Positions 1-10,900 of a stretch of DNA of 64,000 nucleotides are shown piece after piece. The DNA lies in the NCBI GenBank assembly GCA_016208495.1, contig JACQXX010000037.1:52357-116356 (forward strand), read 5' to 3'. Numbering within the stretch: position 1 is the first letter of the stretch; each line of letters begins with the position of its first letter. The stretch comes from Acidobacteriota bacterium (GTDB lineage Bacteria; Acidobacteriota; Blastocatellia; Chloracidobacteriales; Chloracidobacteriaceae). Made by a program: the position numbers and the translations under genes. Below the pieces are notes generated by a model that was not told the origin of the DNA, did not search any database, and saw nothing but the letters and a program-made list of their open reading frames with translations.

Positions 1-3000
1 ATAAGTTTTGCAAATGGGCTGACGGTTGTCTTAAAAAACACCATTGTTGTCAGCAATACGGGTTCATCCAATCAAAACATTAATGGAACGCTTGATGCGT
101 CCAGTTCTTACAATCTTGTCGGTACCTCCGGGTCAGGTGGACTCGTCAACGGTACCAATGGAAACCAAACCGGTGTGACCAGCCCTGGATTGGATGTACT
201 GGCCAGCAACGGTGGGTATACACAAACCATTGCGCTGCTTGCTGGCAGTCCGGCACTGGATAAAGGCGCCGCCGCCGCTGGGGTCACAACCGATCAGCGC
301 GGTCAGACACGACCCACGAACATTACCACGATCCCGGCGGCATCTGGGGGGGACGACAGCGACATTGGCGCTTTTGAGATAATTCCGAGTTGTTCAACCC
401 TGTCATTTAGCCCGTCATCGTTGCCAGGTGGCACAGTTGGATTAAGTTACTTGCAAACGATTTCAGCCAGCGGTGGAACGGCACCCTACACCTATGCGGT
501 GACCAGCGGAAGTCTTCCGCCTGGGTTAACGTTGCTCAGTGATGGAACGTTAAGCGGCGTGCCGACGACCAATGGCTCGTTTAGCTTTACCGTAACCGCA
601 ACCTATGGGTTTGGATGTACCGGAAATAAAGCATACACACTCGTCATTGCCGCCTGTACTCCAGGAACATCATTTACGGTCAATGACCTGGGGGATGCCC
701 CAGATGCCAATCCAGGGGATGGCGTCTGTCAAACGGCAGGTGGGGTTTGTACGTTACGTGCCGCGATTCAGGAAAACAACGCCGTGCCGAGCTGTGGCAG
801 GACCATTAGTTTTAGCGTGATGGGCACCATCAATCTGACAAGCGCCTTACCTGACCTTTCAGCCAGTGTCACGCTCAACAATTCGCTGGGAGAAATAACC
901 GTCAATCGGAGTTCCGGCGGAAATTATCCGATTTTCAATGTCGCCAGTGGTATCGCGGTGACGATCAATACCCTGGTGATCAGTAATGGCCTTGGGGTTG
1001 AAGGTGGCGGTATCCGCAACGCCGGGTCCTTGACCTTGACCAATTCCATGTTGATAGGCAATGGGACGGTGGGTGCCAGACCGGTGACAGGTGGCGGCGG
1101 CGGTATTTTTAATACTTCCACTGGCGTACTGACCCTGAATCGGTGTGCGCTGGTCAATAACACCGCCACGGGTCAAGTTGGGAATGGTGGTGCTGGCAGC
1201 GGCGGCGGCGGCGGCGGCCTTGGCGGAGCGGTTTATAACAATGGCGGCACGGTCAGCATTACCAACACCACATTTTCCGGCAATCAGGCCGTTGGCGGCG
1301 CTGGCGGGAATAGTGGCGGTGGGTGTTGTGTCGGCGGCGGTGGTGCCGGCGGTGGCAATGGTGGTGCTGGTGGAATTGTCATACCTACCTCAACTGCACC
1401 GCAATCAGGTGGTTTTGGTGGTGGCGGCGGCGGCGGCGGGAACGGTCGAGATGGTGCTGCTGGTGGACGCTACGGCGGCGGCGGCGGCGGTGGGTATGGC
1501 GCCGGTTTTGGAACAAGCGGTGCTGGTGGTGGTTTCTTAGGCGGTGCGGGAGCAAATTCAAGCTCTTCATTCTCACGAAACGGTGCCGGCGGCGGCGGTG
1601 GTGGCGTGGGTGGTGCCATTTACCAGAACAGCGGCAGTATGACGCTGGTTAATGTGACGATTGCCAGCAATACCGCCATGGGTGGCGCCGGTGGAACAAA
1701 TTCATCAAATGTGGCCCAAAACGGTGCGGCTGGCAGCAGCCGAGGCGGTGGTATTTACAATGAAGCCGGAACGCTGACACTCCAGAATTCCATTGTTGCT
1801 GGCAACACCGCGCAACAGGCAAGTTTTGCCGACTGCGACAGCAACAGTACCGCGATTGTGACCAATGGCTACAATCTGTTTGGCAGTGGAACTGGCTGCC
1901 CAACCGGCGGAACACAAGACCAAACCGTGACACCGGCGAATGTGTTCACGACAGCACTTAGTCCATTGGGATATTTTGGCGGCGGACTCACCCAGACTCA
2001 TCGGTTGTTGACTGGAAGCCCGGCGATTGACAAGGGAAGTGCTTTCACCGGTGTGAGTGTTGACCAGCGGAGCCGACCACGCCCGGTTGACGTTCCTGGC
2101 GTTTCTTCAGCTTCAGGTGGCAACGCCAGTGACATCGGGGCTTATGAAGTCCAAAACTGTGTCGGTGGGGTAACGATTTCCCCAACTTCATTGCCTCTGA
2201 TTGGATCCAACGTGCCATATAGTCAGACATTTACGGGGAGTGGAGGGACGTCACCATACTTTTTCAGTGTCAGTTCTGGGGCGTTACCGACTGGGTTAGC
2301 TTTATCTTCGGATGGGATCTTGTCAGGAACTCCAACCACTGATGGAACTTATAATTTTACAATTCTGGTTTCAGACAACAACGGGTGTTTCTCAACTCAG
2401 GCATACACGCTGGAAGTATCGTGTCCGACAATCACCACACATCCGGTCAGTCAGGTTATTTGTGACGGCGGTTCAGCCACGGTGTCGGTGACAACGACTG
2501 GAACTGGGGTGACGTATCAGTGGCGCAAGGGCGGTGTTGATATTAACGGGGCGACGAACAGCAGCTATACCATACCAGTCTTTACCGCAGCCGATGCCGG
2601 TAGTTACGACGTGGTCGTGGATACGGCGGCCTGCGCGCCAATTACCTCAAACCCAGCGACGTTGAGCTTGCTTGGGCCAACCGTGATGACCAGCACCATG
2701 CCGTTATGGGGCGGACGGTTGAACGGCGCCCAGTTTGAAGTTGGGACCAATGGCGCCTCGGCTTCCGAATCGCCCGACAAAGCCTTTGACGGAACGTTTT
2801 CCAAATCGTTGATTCGATACACCGCCAATGTCGGATATATCGTTTCGCCAATCAATTGCAGTCCATCGGGGCGAGTCATCAACCGGTTTCGAGTTTATAC
2901 CGCGAATGATTTTCCAGACCGTGATCCGGCCAGTTATGAGTTGTATGGAACGAACAGTCCGATTTCCGGCAACGGGCCCTTTGCCGCCAATCTCTTTACC

Positions 3001-6000
3001 TTAATCAGCTCTGGCAGCCTGGCGTTACCATCCGGGCGCAATACCAGTACGCTTGACGATGCCAATTCCCAGGAAATCAGCTTTTCCAATACCACGCCGT
3101 ATCAGACATTTATGCTGATTTTCCCAACCGTGAAGAATGCTGGGGCTGTTCTCAGCACACAGGTGGCTGAAATCAAATTTTATCCGGAAAACTCTCAACC
3201 CACGCTTTCGACCACACCGGTTTCGCTGTTGCAAGGGGCAACAATCGCTGGGAGTGCGATTGGAACCGCCGGTCCTGGGACATCCCAGGCAGCAAATACG
3301 CTGACCATCGCTGTGAGCAGTGATGGAACGAATTTCGGTTCATCAGCGACACTCAACGGAGTCACGATCAACGATCTGGTGGTGGCTGCCAATGGGACAG
3401 TGACGGCCACGATTGCCGCGACTTGTTCAGCTTCCAATGCCAGTTTTACTGTCAGAGTGACAAATAACCAGAATCAGAGCGCAACTGCAACGCTGAATGT
3501 AACGGTGACGGCCAATACTGCTCCGACCTTGAGCTATAACAACGATTCGGTCGCCAACGGCAGTGCACTTGTGATTAACCCGGCGACCGGGCCCAGTGAT
3601 GATGGAACGATTTCGAGCATTGTCGTTCAGGATCAGGGGACGTACACCGGAACAATCTCGGTTAACAATACAAATGGTGTGGTTTCAATTTCCAATGCTG
3701 GTCCAGTTGGAACCCACACCATCACGATCCGGGCCACTGATGATTGTACTCTGACAAGTGACGCGACGTTTACTCTCACGGTGACCTCGGTTGGAACGGC
3801 TGTTTCTTCAATCATTCGTGCTTCCAGCAATCCGGCCTGTGCCAGTACCTCAGTGAGCTGGACGGTGACGTTTGTGGGATCAGTCACGGGAGTAACCGCG
3901 TCGAATTTTGCGCTTGCTGGTGGCACCGGAGCCAGTATTACCAACGTCACCGGGTCTGGAACAACCTGGACCGTCACTGCCAATACTGGAACCGCAGCCG
4001 CAGTTTCACTTGGGCTGAATATGGTCAATGACACCGGGGTAAATCCGGTTTTGACCAACCTTCCGTTCACAAGTGGCCAGACCTATACGGTGAATGGTGT
4101 TCCAACCACGGCGAGCGCGGGGTCAGATCAAACCCTCTGTCTGGCAAGTCCGACAGCCACGCTGGCCGCCAATGCACCATCAACCGGAACAGGATTGTGG
4201 TCAGTTGTCACTGCGCCGGCTGGTGGCTCAACGTTGTCAAATCAGTTTAGTGTCGTAACTTCGCCCACGGCGACATTTACCCCTAACCCTGGGGCCGTCG
4301 GTAGCTATACCTTGCGGTGGACGATTTCAAATGCGCCCTGTACGGCGTCAACTGATGATGTGGTGATTACCTATCAGGCGTCCCCCACTCCTTCAAATGC
4401 CGGGCCGGACCAGACGTTGTGTGTTGGAACAAACGCCACGCTGGCCGCCAACAACCCGAGCGTGGGAACTGGACAATGGTCAGTTGTCAGCGGGCCGAGT
4501 ACATCCAGTGCCCAATTTAGCAACACCGCAAGCCAGTCGGCTACGTTCACACCAGCCGGAGGCGCCGGGACGTACACCTTGCGGTGGACGATTTCAAATT
4601 CACCTTGCGCTCCGTCAACCGATGATGTGGTCTTGACCTACCAGGCGGCACCGACCACGTCGAATGCCGGACCGGATCAGACTCTGTGTGTGACCAATCC
4701 GGCGGCGACTCTGGCTGCCAATGCCGCATCAACCGGAACGGGGCAGTGGAGTGTTGTTACGGCACCACCTGGAGGTTCAACTGCTTCTGGTCAGTTTAGC
4801 AATGTCAATCTGGCAACTGCGACGTTTACTCCAGCTCCAACCGTAACTGGCACCTACACCTTGCGGTGGACGATTTCAAATTCACCTTGTACTGCTTCGA
4901 CTGACGATGTGGTTTTGACCTATCAGGCAACACCAACCACGTCAAATGCCGGGCCGGATCAGGCCATCTGTGCTGGTTCAAGTGCCACGTTGGCCGCCAA
5001 CAATCCGACCGTCGGAACCGGGCAATGGTCGGTCGTCAGCGGACCAAGTACGTCAAGTGCGCAATTTAGCAACACAGCAAGCCGGACAGCGACCTTTACG
5101 CCTGGTGGTGGAGCTGGGGTCTATACTCTGCGGTGGACGATTTCAAATTCACCTTGCACTCCGTCAACCGATGATGTGGTGGTGACAGTCAATTCAGCTC
5201 CTTCCGTCAATCCAGTGTCGCCAACCGCGATTTGCAGTGGCGGAACGACGAGCATCGCGCTGACCAGCACGCCCGGCGGAGCCAGCTTTAGCTGGACGAT
5301 TGGAACGGTGACGGGAAGCGTGACCGGACAGTCAGCCGGTTCGGGCAGCAGCATCGCCCAGACCTTAACCGGAAACGGAACAGTTACTTACGTGGTGACC
5401 GGAACCCTGAGCGGTTGCCCGAGCGCACCCGTCAACATCGTCCAAACCGTGAATCCAAACCCGGTGGTGAATCCAGTTTCGCCAACCGCGATTTGCAGTG
5501 GTGGAATAACGAACATCGCGTTGACCAGCACACCATCAGGTGCCAGCTTTAGCTGGACGATTGGAACAGTGACGGGAAGCGTGACGGGACAAACGGCAGG
5601 TTCGGGCAGCAGCATCGCCCAGACCTTAACCGGAAGCGGATCAGTGACGTATGTGGTAACAGGCACGCTGAGTGGCTGTCCGAGCGCGCCGGTCAACATC
5701 GTGCAGTCCGTGACTGGACCGCCATCGGTCAATCCAGTGTCGCCAACGGCAATTTGTAGTGGCGGAACAACCAACATCGCCCTGACCAGTACGCCAGGTG
5801 GAGCGACGTTTAGCTGGACGATTGGAACAGTGACTGGATCAGTCACGGGACAAACGGCAGGTTCGGGCAGCACAATTGCCCAGACCTTAACCGGAAGTGG
5901 GACAGTGACTTATGTTGTAACGCCATCCTTGAGTGGTTGTACTGGAACGCCGGTCAACATCGTGCAAACCGTCAATCCAACACCATCAGTCAACCCGGTA

Positions 6001-7416
6001 TCGCCAACCGCGATTTGTAGTGGCGGAACGACCAGCATCGCCCTGACCAGTACTCCAGGTGGAGCGAGCTTTAGCTGGACGATTGGAACAGTGACCGGAA
6101 CCGTGACCGGACAGTCAGCCGGTTCGGGCAGCAGCATCGCCCAGACCTTAACCGGAAACGGGACAGTGACCTACGTGGTAACTGGGACGCTGAGCGGTTG
6201 CCCGAGCGCACCAGTCAACATCGTTCAATCTGTCAATCCAGCGGCAACGACCAATGCCGGACCAGACCAGACGGTGTGTGCCGACAACCCGGCGGTTACC
6301 CTGGCGGGTGTGATTGGCGGTGGTGCCGCGACCGGAACGTGGAGTGGTGGAGCGGGAAGCTTCAGCCCGGATGCAAACACCCTCAACGCGGTCTACACGC
6401 CATCAACTGGTGAAATCACGGCTGGAACGGTGACGTTGACGCTGACAACCGACGATCCATCTGGACCGTGCGGTGCGGTGAGCGATACGGTGACCATTAC
6501 AATCGTGAATTGTACGGTGGTGCAGTATTCGCTGATGGTGGCGGATACAACCAATAACCGGATTCAGGGTTTTGACGGAACGAACTGGGCTGTGATCGGA
6601 GTCGGCACGGTGGGTTCTGGACCGGGTCAGTTCCGGTTGCCGGAAGCCGTGGCCTTTGACCTGACGGGACGAATCTACGTGGCGGACACCGGAAACAATC
6701 GAATCCAATGGTCAACCGATGGTGGAACGACCTGGGCGGACTTTGCGACTAATGGAACTGGAACCAATCAGGTGAAAGCCCCGCAAGGACTGACGCTTGA
6801 TTCAGAAGGCAACCTGTATGTTTCCGACACTGGAAACGGACGGGTCATGCGCTTTGACGACGGTAATCCTGGAACCGGAGTGGTGATTGCCAGCAATGGT
6901 ACCGGAGGCGGTCAGGTCGGAAGCCCACGTGGGCTGGCGATTGATGCCACGTTCCGCTTATTTATTACTGACGAAACCAACAGCCGAATTTTGCGCATTA
7001 CAAATGCCCACACAACGGTGGCGACAGCCAGCGGAACGATCCTGGCAACCTCTGGAACAGGGATGAACAAGGTCCAGAATCCACAGGGCATTACGATTGA
7101 TTCCAATGGGACACTCTTTATTGCTGATACTGGTAACTCACGCATCCTGCGCTGGGTGAATGCCAACCCGAACAATGCCAGTACCATGGCCTTGATCGGA
7201 AGCCAGCTTGGGCAGGTCAATCGTCCTGAAGGAGTTACCGTGGTGACTTTCACCAGTGGACCATTTGCCGGCGGTCCAATGTTGATTGTCGGAGACACCT
7301 CAAACAATCGAATTCAAGGCCGGTATATCCCAACCGGACAGTGGAATCTGGTCGGTTCGCCAAACAACATCGGCAGTGGAACAGGGCAATTCCGCTCACC
7401 GAGTAAAATCCAGTAA
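1..7416 (+). CDS. Giant secreted NHL/PKD/beta-helix protein 1 (5' end outside window)
   Basis: The frame is open from base 1, so the start lies upstream and about 2,470 residues are visible. In order the protein shows: a choice-of-anchor-Q-like beta-helix end (ASNGG, SPALDKG, DIGAFE); a putative-Ig (He_PIG-like) domain (LPPGLTLLSDGTLSGVP); a CSLREA-type motif (DAPDANPGDGVC then CTLRAAI); a second beta-helix with a very glycine-rich loop region near bases 1080-1640; another DIGAYE end and a second He_PIG domain; an Ig-like domain (VTYQWRKGG); a discoidin-like stretch near 2750-3180; PKD-like repeats of two types (NAGPDQTLC and NPVSPTAICSGG); and a C-terminal six-bladed NHL propeller. It is probably exported or surface-bound, but no enzyme motif is seen. 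An intrinsic terminator follows the stop. The domain calls are by motif; the ligand is unknown. Confidence 0.85.
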   Translation: MSFANGLTVVLKNTIVVSNTGSSNQNINGTLDASSSYNLVGTSGSGGLVNGTNGNQTGVTSPGLDVLASNGGYTQTIALLAGSPALDKGAAAAGVTTDQRGQTRPTNITTIPAASGGDDSDIGAFEIIPSCSTLSFSPSSLPGGTVGLSYLQTISASGGTAPYTYAVTSGSLPPGLTLLSDGTLSGVPTTNGSFSFTVTATYGFGCTGNKAYTLVIAACTPGTSFTVNDLGDAPDANPGDGVCQTAGGVCTLRAAIQENNAVPSCGRTISFSVMGTINLTSALPDLSASVTLNNSLGEITVNRSSGGNYPIFNVASGIAVTINTLVISNGLGVEGGGIRNAGSLTLTNSMLIGNGTVGARPVTGGGGGIFNTSTGVLTLNRCALVNNTATGQVGNGGAGSGGGGGGLGGAVYNNGGTVSITNTTFSGNQAVGGAGGNSGGGCCVGGGGAGGGNGGAGGIVIPTSTAPQSGGFGGGGGGGGNGRDGAAGGRYGGGGGGGYGAGFGTSGAGGGFLGGAGANSSSSFSRNGAGGGGGGVGGAIYQNSGSMTLVNVTIASNTAMGGAGGTNSSNVAQNGAAGSSRGGGIYNEAGTLTLQNSIVAGNTAQQASFADCDSNSTAIVTNGYNLFGSGTGCPTGGTQDQTVTPANVFTTALSPLGYFGGGLTQTHRLLTGSPAIDKGSAFTGVSVDQRSRPRPVDVPGVSSASGGNASDIGAYEVQNCVGGVTISPTSLPLIGSNVPYSQTFTGSGGTSPYFFSVSSGALPTGLALSSDGILSGTPTTDGTYNFTILVSDNNGCFSTQAYTLEVSCPTITTHPVSQVICDGGSATVSVTTTGTGVTYQWRKGGVDINGATNSSYTIPVFTAADAGSYDVVVDTAACAPITSNPATLSLLGPTVMTSTMPLWGGRLNGAQFEVGTNGASASESPDKAFDGTFSKSLIRYTANVGYIVSPINCSPSGRVINRFRVYTANDFPDRDPASYELYGTNSPISGNGPFAANLFTLISSGSLALPSGRNTSTLDDANSQEISFSNTTPYQTFMLIFPTVKNAGAVLSTQVAEIKFYPENSQPTLSTTPVSLLQGATIAGSAIGTAGPGTSQAANTLTIAVSSDGTNFGSSATLNGVTINDLVVAANGTVTATIAATCSASNASFTVRVTNNQNQSATATLNVTVTANTAPTLSYNNDSVANGSALVINPATGPSDDGTISSIVVQDQGTYTGTISVNNTNGVVSISNAGPVGTHTITIRATDDCTLTSDATFTLTVTSVGTAVSSIIRASSNPACASTSVSWTVTFVGSVTGVTASNFALAGGTGASITNVTGSGTTWTVTANTGTAAAVSLGLNMVNDTGVNPVLTNLPFTSGQTYTVNGVPTTASAGSDQTLCLASPTATLAANAPSTGTGLWSVVTAPAGGSTLSNQFSVVTSPTATFTPNPGAVGSYTLRWTISNAPCTASTDDVVITYQASPTPSNAGPDQTLCVGTNATLAANNPSVGTGQWSVVSGPSTSSAQFSNTASQSATFTPAGGAGTYTLRWTISNSPCAPSTDDVVLTYQAAPTTSNAGPDQTLCVTNPAATLAANAASTGTGQWSVVTAPPGGSTASGQFSNVNLATATFTPAPTVTGTYTLRWTISNSPCTASTDDVVLTYQATPTTSNAGPDQAICAGSSATLAANNPTVGTGQWSVVSGPSTSSAQFSNTASRTATFTPGGGAGVYTLRWTISNSPCTPSTDDVVVTVNSAPSVNPVSPTAICSGGTTSIALTSTPGGASFSWTIGTVTGSVTGQSAGSGSSIAQTLTGNGTVTYVVTGTLSGCPSAPVNIVQTVNPNPVVNPVSPTAICSGGITNIALTSTPSGASFSWTIGTVTGSVTGQTAGSGSSIAQTLTGSGSVTYVVTGTLSGCPSAPVNIVQSVTGPPSVNPVSPTAICSGGTTNIALTSTPGGATFSWTIGTVTGSVTGQTAGSGSTIAQTLTGSGTVTYVVTPSLSGCTGTPVNIVQTVNPTPSVNPVSPTAICSGGTTSIALTSTPGGASFSWTIGTVTGTVTGQSAGSGSSIAQTLTGNGTVTYVVTGTLSGCPSAPVNIVQSVNPAATTNAGPDQTVCADNPAVTLAGVIGGGAATGTWSGGAGSFSPDANTLNAVYTPSTGEITAGTVTLTLTTDDPSGPCGAVSDTVTITIVNCTVVQYSLMVADTTNNRIQGFDGTNWAVIGVGTVGSGPGQFRLPEAVAFDLTGRIYVADTGNNRIQWSTDGGTTWADFATNGTGTNQVKAPQGLTLDSEGNLYVSDTGNGRVMRFDDGNPGTGVVIASNGTGGGQVGSPRGLAIDATFRLFITDETNSRILRITNAHTTVATASGTILATSGTGMNKVQNPQGITIDSNGTLFIADTGNSRILRWVNANPNNASTMALIGSQLGQVNRPEGVTVVTFTSGPFAGGPMLIVGDTSNNRIQGRYIPTGQWNLVGSPNNIGSGTGQFRSPSKIQ
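5195..6238 (+). repeat. Four tandem ~261-bp PKD-like repeats in giant protein 1
   Basis: Four units of about 87 codons follow each other. Each carries the motif NPVSPTAICSGG, then SFSWTIGTVTG, QTLTG and SGC. The DNA of the units is nearly identical in long stretches and matches the larger array in the next gene, so they are recombination-prone homologous tracts. Confidence 0.85.
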
Positions 7417-7475
7417 CCAGACGGAAGGCATCAAGCGGAAGACATTGGGCTTTGAGGTTGAAGGTTCAGTGTCTG

Positions 7476-7526
7476 AAGGGATGAAGATGAGGGGTGAAGA
7501 ATCTCTTTTGCTTCATCCCTTTTTTC
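7476..7526 (+). terminator. Intrinsic terminator of giant gene 1
   Basis: An 11-bp perfect stem (AAGGGATGAAG with CTTCATCCCTT) is followed by a run of six T, 60 bases after the stop codon of the first giant gene. Confidence 0.85.
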
Positions 7527-7627
7527 TTGTCTCGGGACCAACGCGTAGTGGGCTCAACCTATTGAATTGATTTCATTCCTCATCCTTTGAATTTAGACCG
7601 GTTCCTCCGGTCCCTGGCCCAAAAATA

Positions 7628-7662
7628 GGTGCCACCACCTATATGAAGTAGGTGGTGGCGCC
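7628..7662. repeat. REP-like palindrome
   Basis: Arms GGTGCCACCACCTA and TAGGTGGTGGCGCC pair over 14 bp with one G-U position and a 7-base loop. It has no T-run, so it is more like a REP element than a terminator. The rest of the 7417-7924 gap shows only the terminator and no gene. Confidence 0.7.
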
Positions 7663-7924
7663 GATGTGCATCTGGTCCTCTTGCCTGATAATCCAGTCTG
7701 ATGTCGCTACTCGCTTTCCGAACTCTACAAAACAAGGACTATAAAAAGAAATGGTGATGTTTGTGATTGATGGCCCTGACCTGAGGCGTTTCATCTGAAA
7801 GAAAAACAGATTGATTTAGCCGCCAAAGGATTGATGAATCAACAGAAATCCTATTCACCCAACCCTTTTCGCAAAAAGGCGAGACACCACGATTCAATTG
7901 AATATTTAGAGGGAGTTACAGGCC

Positions 7925-10900
7925 ATGCTACGCCAGATACTGGGGATTTGTCTGTTCGCGATTACCATATTGAGTTTCAGTATTGGACTCACATCAATTT
8001 CAGCCTACAAAGCGGTGGATACCAGTTTGAATCCGGTAGTTCATCTGCAGAAGGATCAGCCACGTGGTTTAGCGTTGGGATCGGTTTCCAACCTGCTTCA
8101 GCCAAAAGCGCAGGATATCCGCGCCATGATAAAACCGGTTTCGCGCCTTCAAACTCAGGGAGTTACCTCACACCTCTTTCCTGAGGTGCAATCTGAACTG
8201 CTCCGTGCGGGAGGCACCCTGGAACAGCAAATCGCACCAGGACTTGAACGGCGCATCAGTGGGATTCCGGAAAGCGCCGCCGTGGAGTGGACCGTTGCTC
8301 CCTGGGCGGATCCCGGCCAGATTGAACTGGAGTTTCCAGGTGTTGAGTGGGCTGAGACGCTGGCTGACCAGACGCTGGTTTTGCACATGGGAGGGAGCAA
8401 GGAAATTCGGCTTTCAGAGGCCGTAGCCCGGCAGGAAGGACCGAACCAAACCCTGGAGGTGCCAGTCTCGGCGGTCTATTACGGTGGTGGTCGAGTTGGA
8501 ATCTCGGTTGGCATCTATTCAAGGAGCGAACCACTCGTGGTCTCAACGCGGGTGTTTGTCTCAAATGCCACGTTTAACGTGACCAATCTCAATGATTCAG
8601 GATCAGGTTCACTCAGGCAGGCGATTACCGATGCTAATAACAACGGATCCGCTGCTGATACCATTACCTTTCAGTCTGGACTGACCGGAACAATCTCGCT
8701 GTCGAGTAGCCTGCCGCTCATCAGTGGAACATTAACGATTACCGGGCCTGGCGCCTCAACGCTGACGGTCAACGGCGGGAGCTTCACAATTTTCAGTGTG
8801 GCTAACGGTATTACCTTGCAGATGAGCGGTTTACGGGTGACAGGCGGAGGTGTCTCCAGCGGGCTCAATGCGGCTCACCTGGATGTTGGCGGAGGCACCG
8901 CAACCCTTTCCAACTGTGAATTCTCTGGCGCCAATGGTACGGCGGTGGCCTCTTTTATTTCAATCACCATGACAAACTGCGCCATCATCAATGCCAGCCA
9001 ATTTGGCTTGAGGAATGGACGCACGGCGGCGCTTACCAATGTGACGATCAGTAACTGTGGAACAATTGGACTCGAATCATCATCAGGGGTGACGGTCTCA
9101 ACCACGTTGGTGAATTGCACGATTGCCAATAATGCGTCAGTCGGTTATAGCGCGAATTTGCGAGCTGGGGAAACCCATTCCCTCACCTTAAAAAACACCA
9201 TTATTGCAAATAATTTGAATCCTCAAATTCGGTTTATTTCAAATGGCGGGACGTCCAACCTGACCTCGCAAGGATTCAATCTGCTGAGCGACAATAGTCT
9301 GTCGCCATCGGTTGCCAGTGACCTCCTCAATACCAATCCCATCCTGGCGGCATTGGCGAGCAACGGCGGAACGACCCAAACCCGCGCCTTACTCCCAGGC
9401 AGTCCCGCCATCAATGCCGGGACGGCAACCGGTGCTCCAACCACCGACCAGCGTGGCATCAGCCGGGTTGGAACGACCGACATCGGTGCGTTTGAATCGC
9501 GTGGGTTTACGATGGCCCTGTCAAACGGGAACAACCAGAGCACGGCGGTGAATACAAGCTTTGCCACTCCATTGTCGGTGACGGTGAGCAGCGCCAATAG
9601 CGAGCCGGTCAACGGTGGGCAAGTCACCTTTACCCCGCCCGTAAGCGGTGCCAGTTGTACCATTGCCGGAAATCCGGCCACAATTTCGAGCGGTACCGCC
9701 ACGACTGGCACCGTTACCGCCAATGGAACAACCGGTGGGCCATACACGGTGGCGGCCAGCGCCCAAGGGGTTACAACCGGAGTCAATTTCAGCCTGACGA
9801 ACAATGTGGCTGGGACGACGGTGAGTTCAATGAGCCGGGCTTCGACCAATCCAGCCTGTATCAATACTTCGGTAAGCTGGACGGTGACCTTTGCCGCATC
9901 GGTGACGGGTGTAACGACGTCAAACTTCTCACTGGTGGGAGGAACTGGCGCCAGTATCACGGGGGTAAGCGGTTCGGGAACAACCCGAACGGTAACGGCC
10001 AATACCGGAACGGCAGCGGCAACCCTGGGATTGAATATGGTCAATGCGACGGGAGTGAGCCCCGGTCCGACGAATCTACCATTCACCGGCCAGACCTATA
10101 CCGTCAACGGCAACCCGACGACGGCCAATGCCGGCTCTGATCAGGCGATTTGTAGTGGTTCGGCCACGCTGGCAGCCAACAATCCGTCAGTGGGAACAGG
10201 ACAGTGGTCAGTTGTGAGCGGACCGAGTACGTCATCCGCCCAATTTAGCAGCACATCAAGTCCAACGGCGACGTTTACGCCAGCCGGTGGGGCCGGAACG
10301 TACACCTTGCGGTGGACGATTTCAAATTCACCCTGCACGGCTTCGACCGATGATGTGGTCATCACCCTGGTATCAACCGTGGTCACCAACGGGAATGACA
10401 GCGGTGCCGGGAGCTTACGGCAGATCATTACCGATGCCTGCGCCGGGAGCACGATTACGTTCTCTGGTGTGACAACCGTGACCTTGACGACGGCGGAACT
10501 GGCGATCAACAAAAATCTGACCATCAATGGTGGTTCAGGTGTGACAGTGACCCGGAGCACGGCTGGGGGAACACCGAATTTCCGGATTTTCAACATCACC
10601 AGCGGCAGCGTGGCGATGAACAATCTGACCATCAGCAATGGAAATCAGACGCTTGGCGGCGGCGTGAGAGTTGACGCCGGCTGCAGTTTGAACCTGCAAA
10701 CGTGTCTTGTTTCAGGAAATACCGCAACCGGGAATACGTCGGGTGATGGCGGTGGTGGGCTCTGGATTGCCGCCAATGCTGGAAATATTACAATCAACCA
10801 GTCAACGATTTCAGGGAATAGCTGTACCAATGCCAATGGATTTGGAGGAGGACTGCGGACCCAAGGTGCATTGAGCGGTGGTTCAACTTTAACCGTTACG

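Noticed and set aside
1080..1640. Glycine-rich stretch as a separate PE-PGRS-like gene
   Set aside because: It is an in-frame loop-rich part of the beta-helix domain of giant protein 1.
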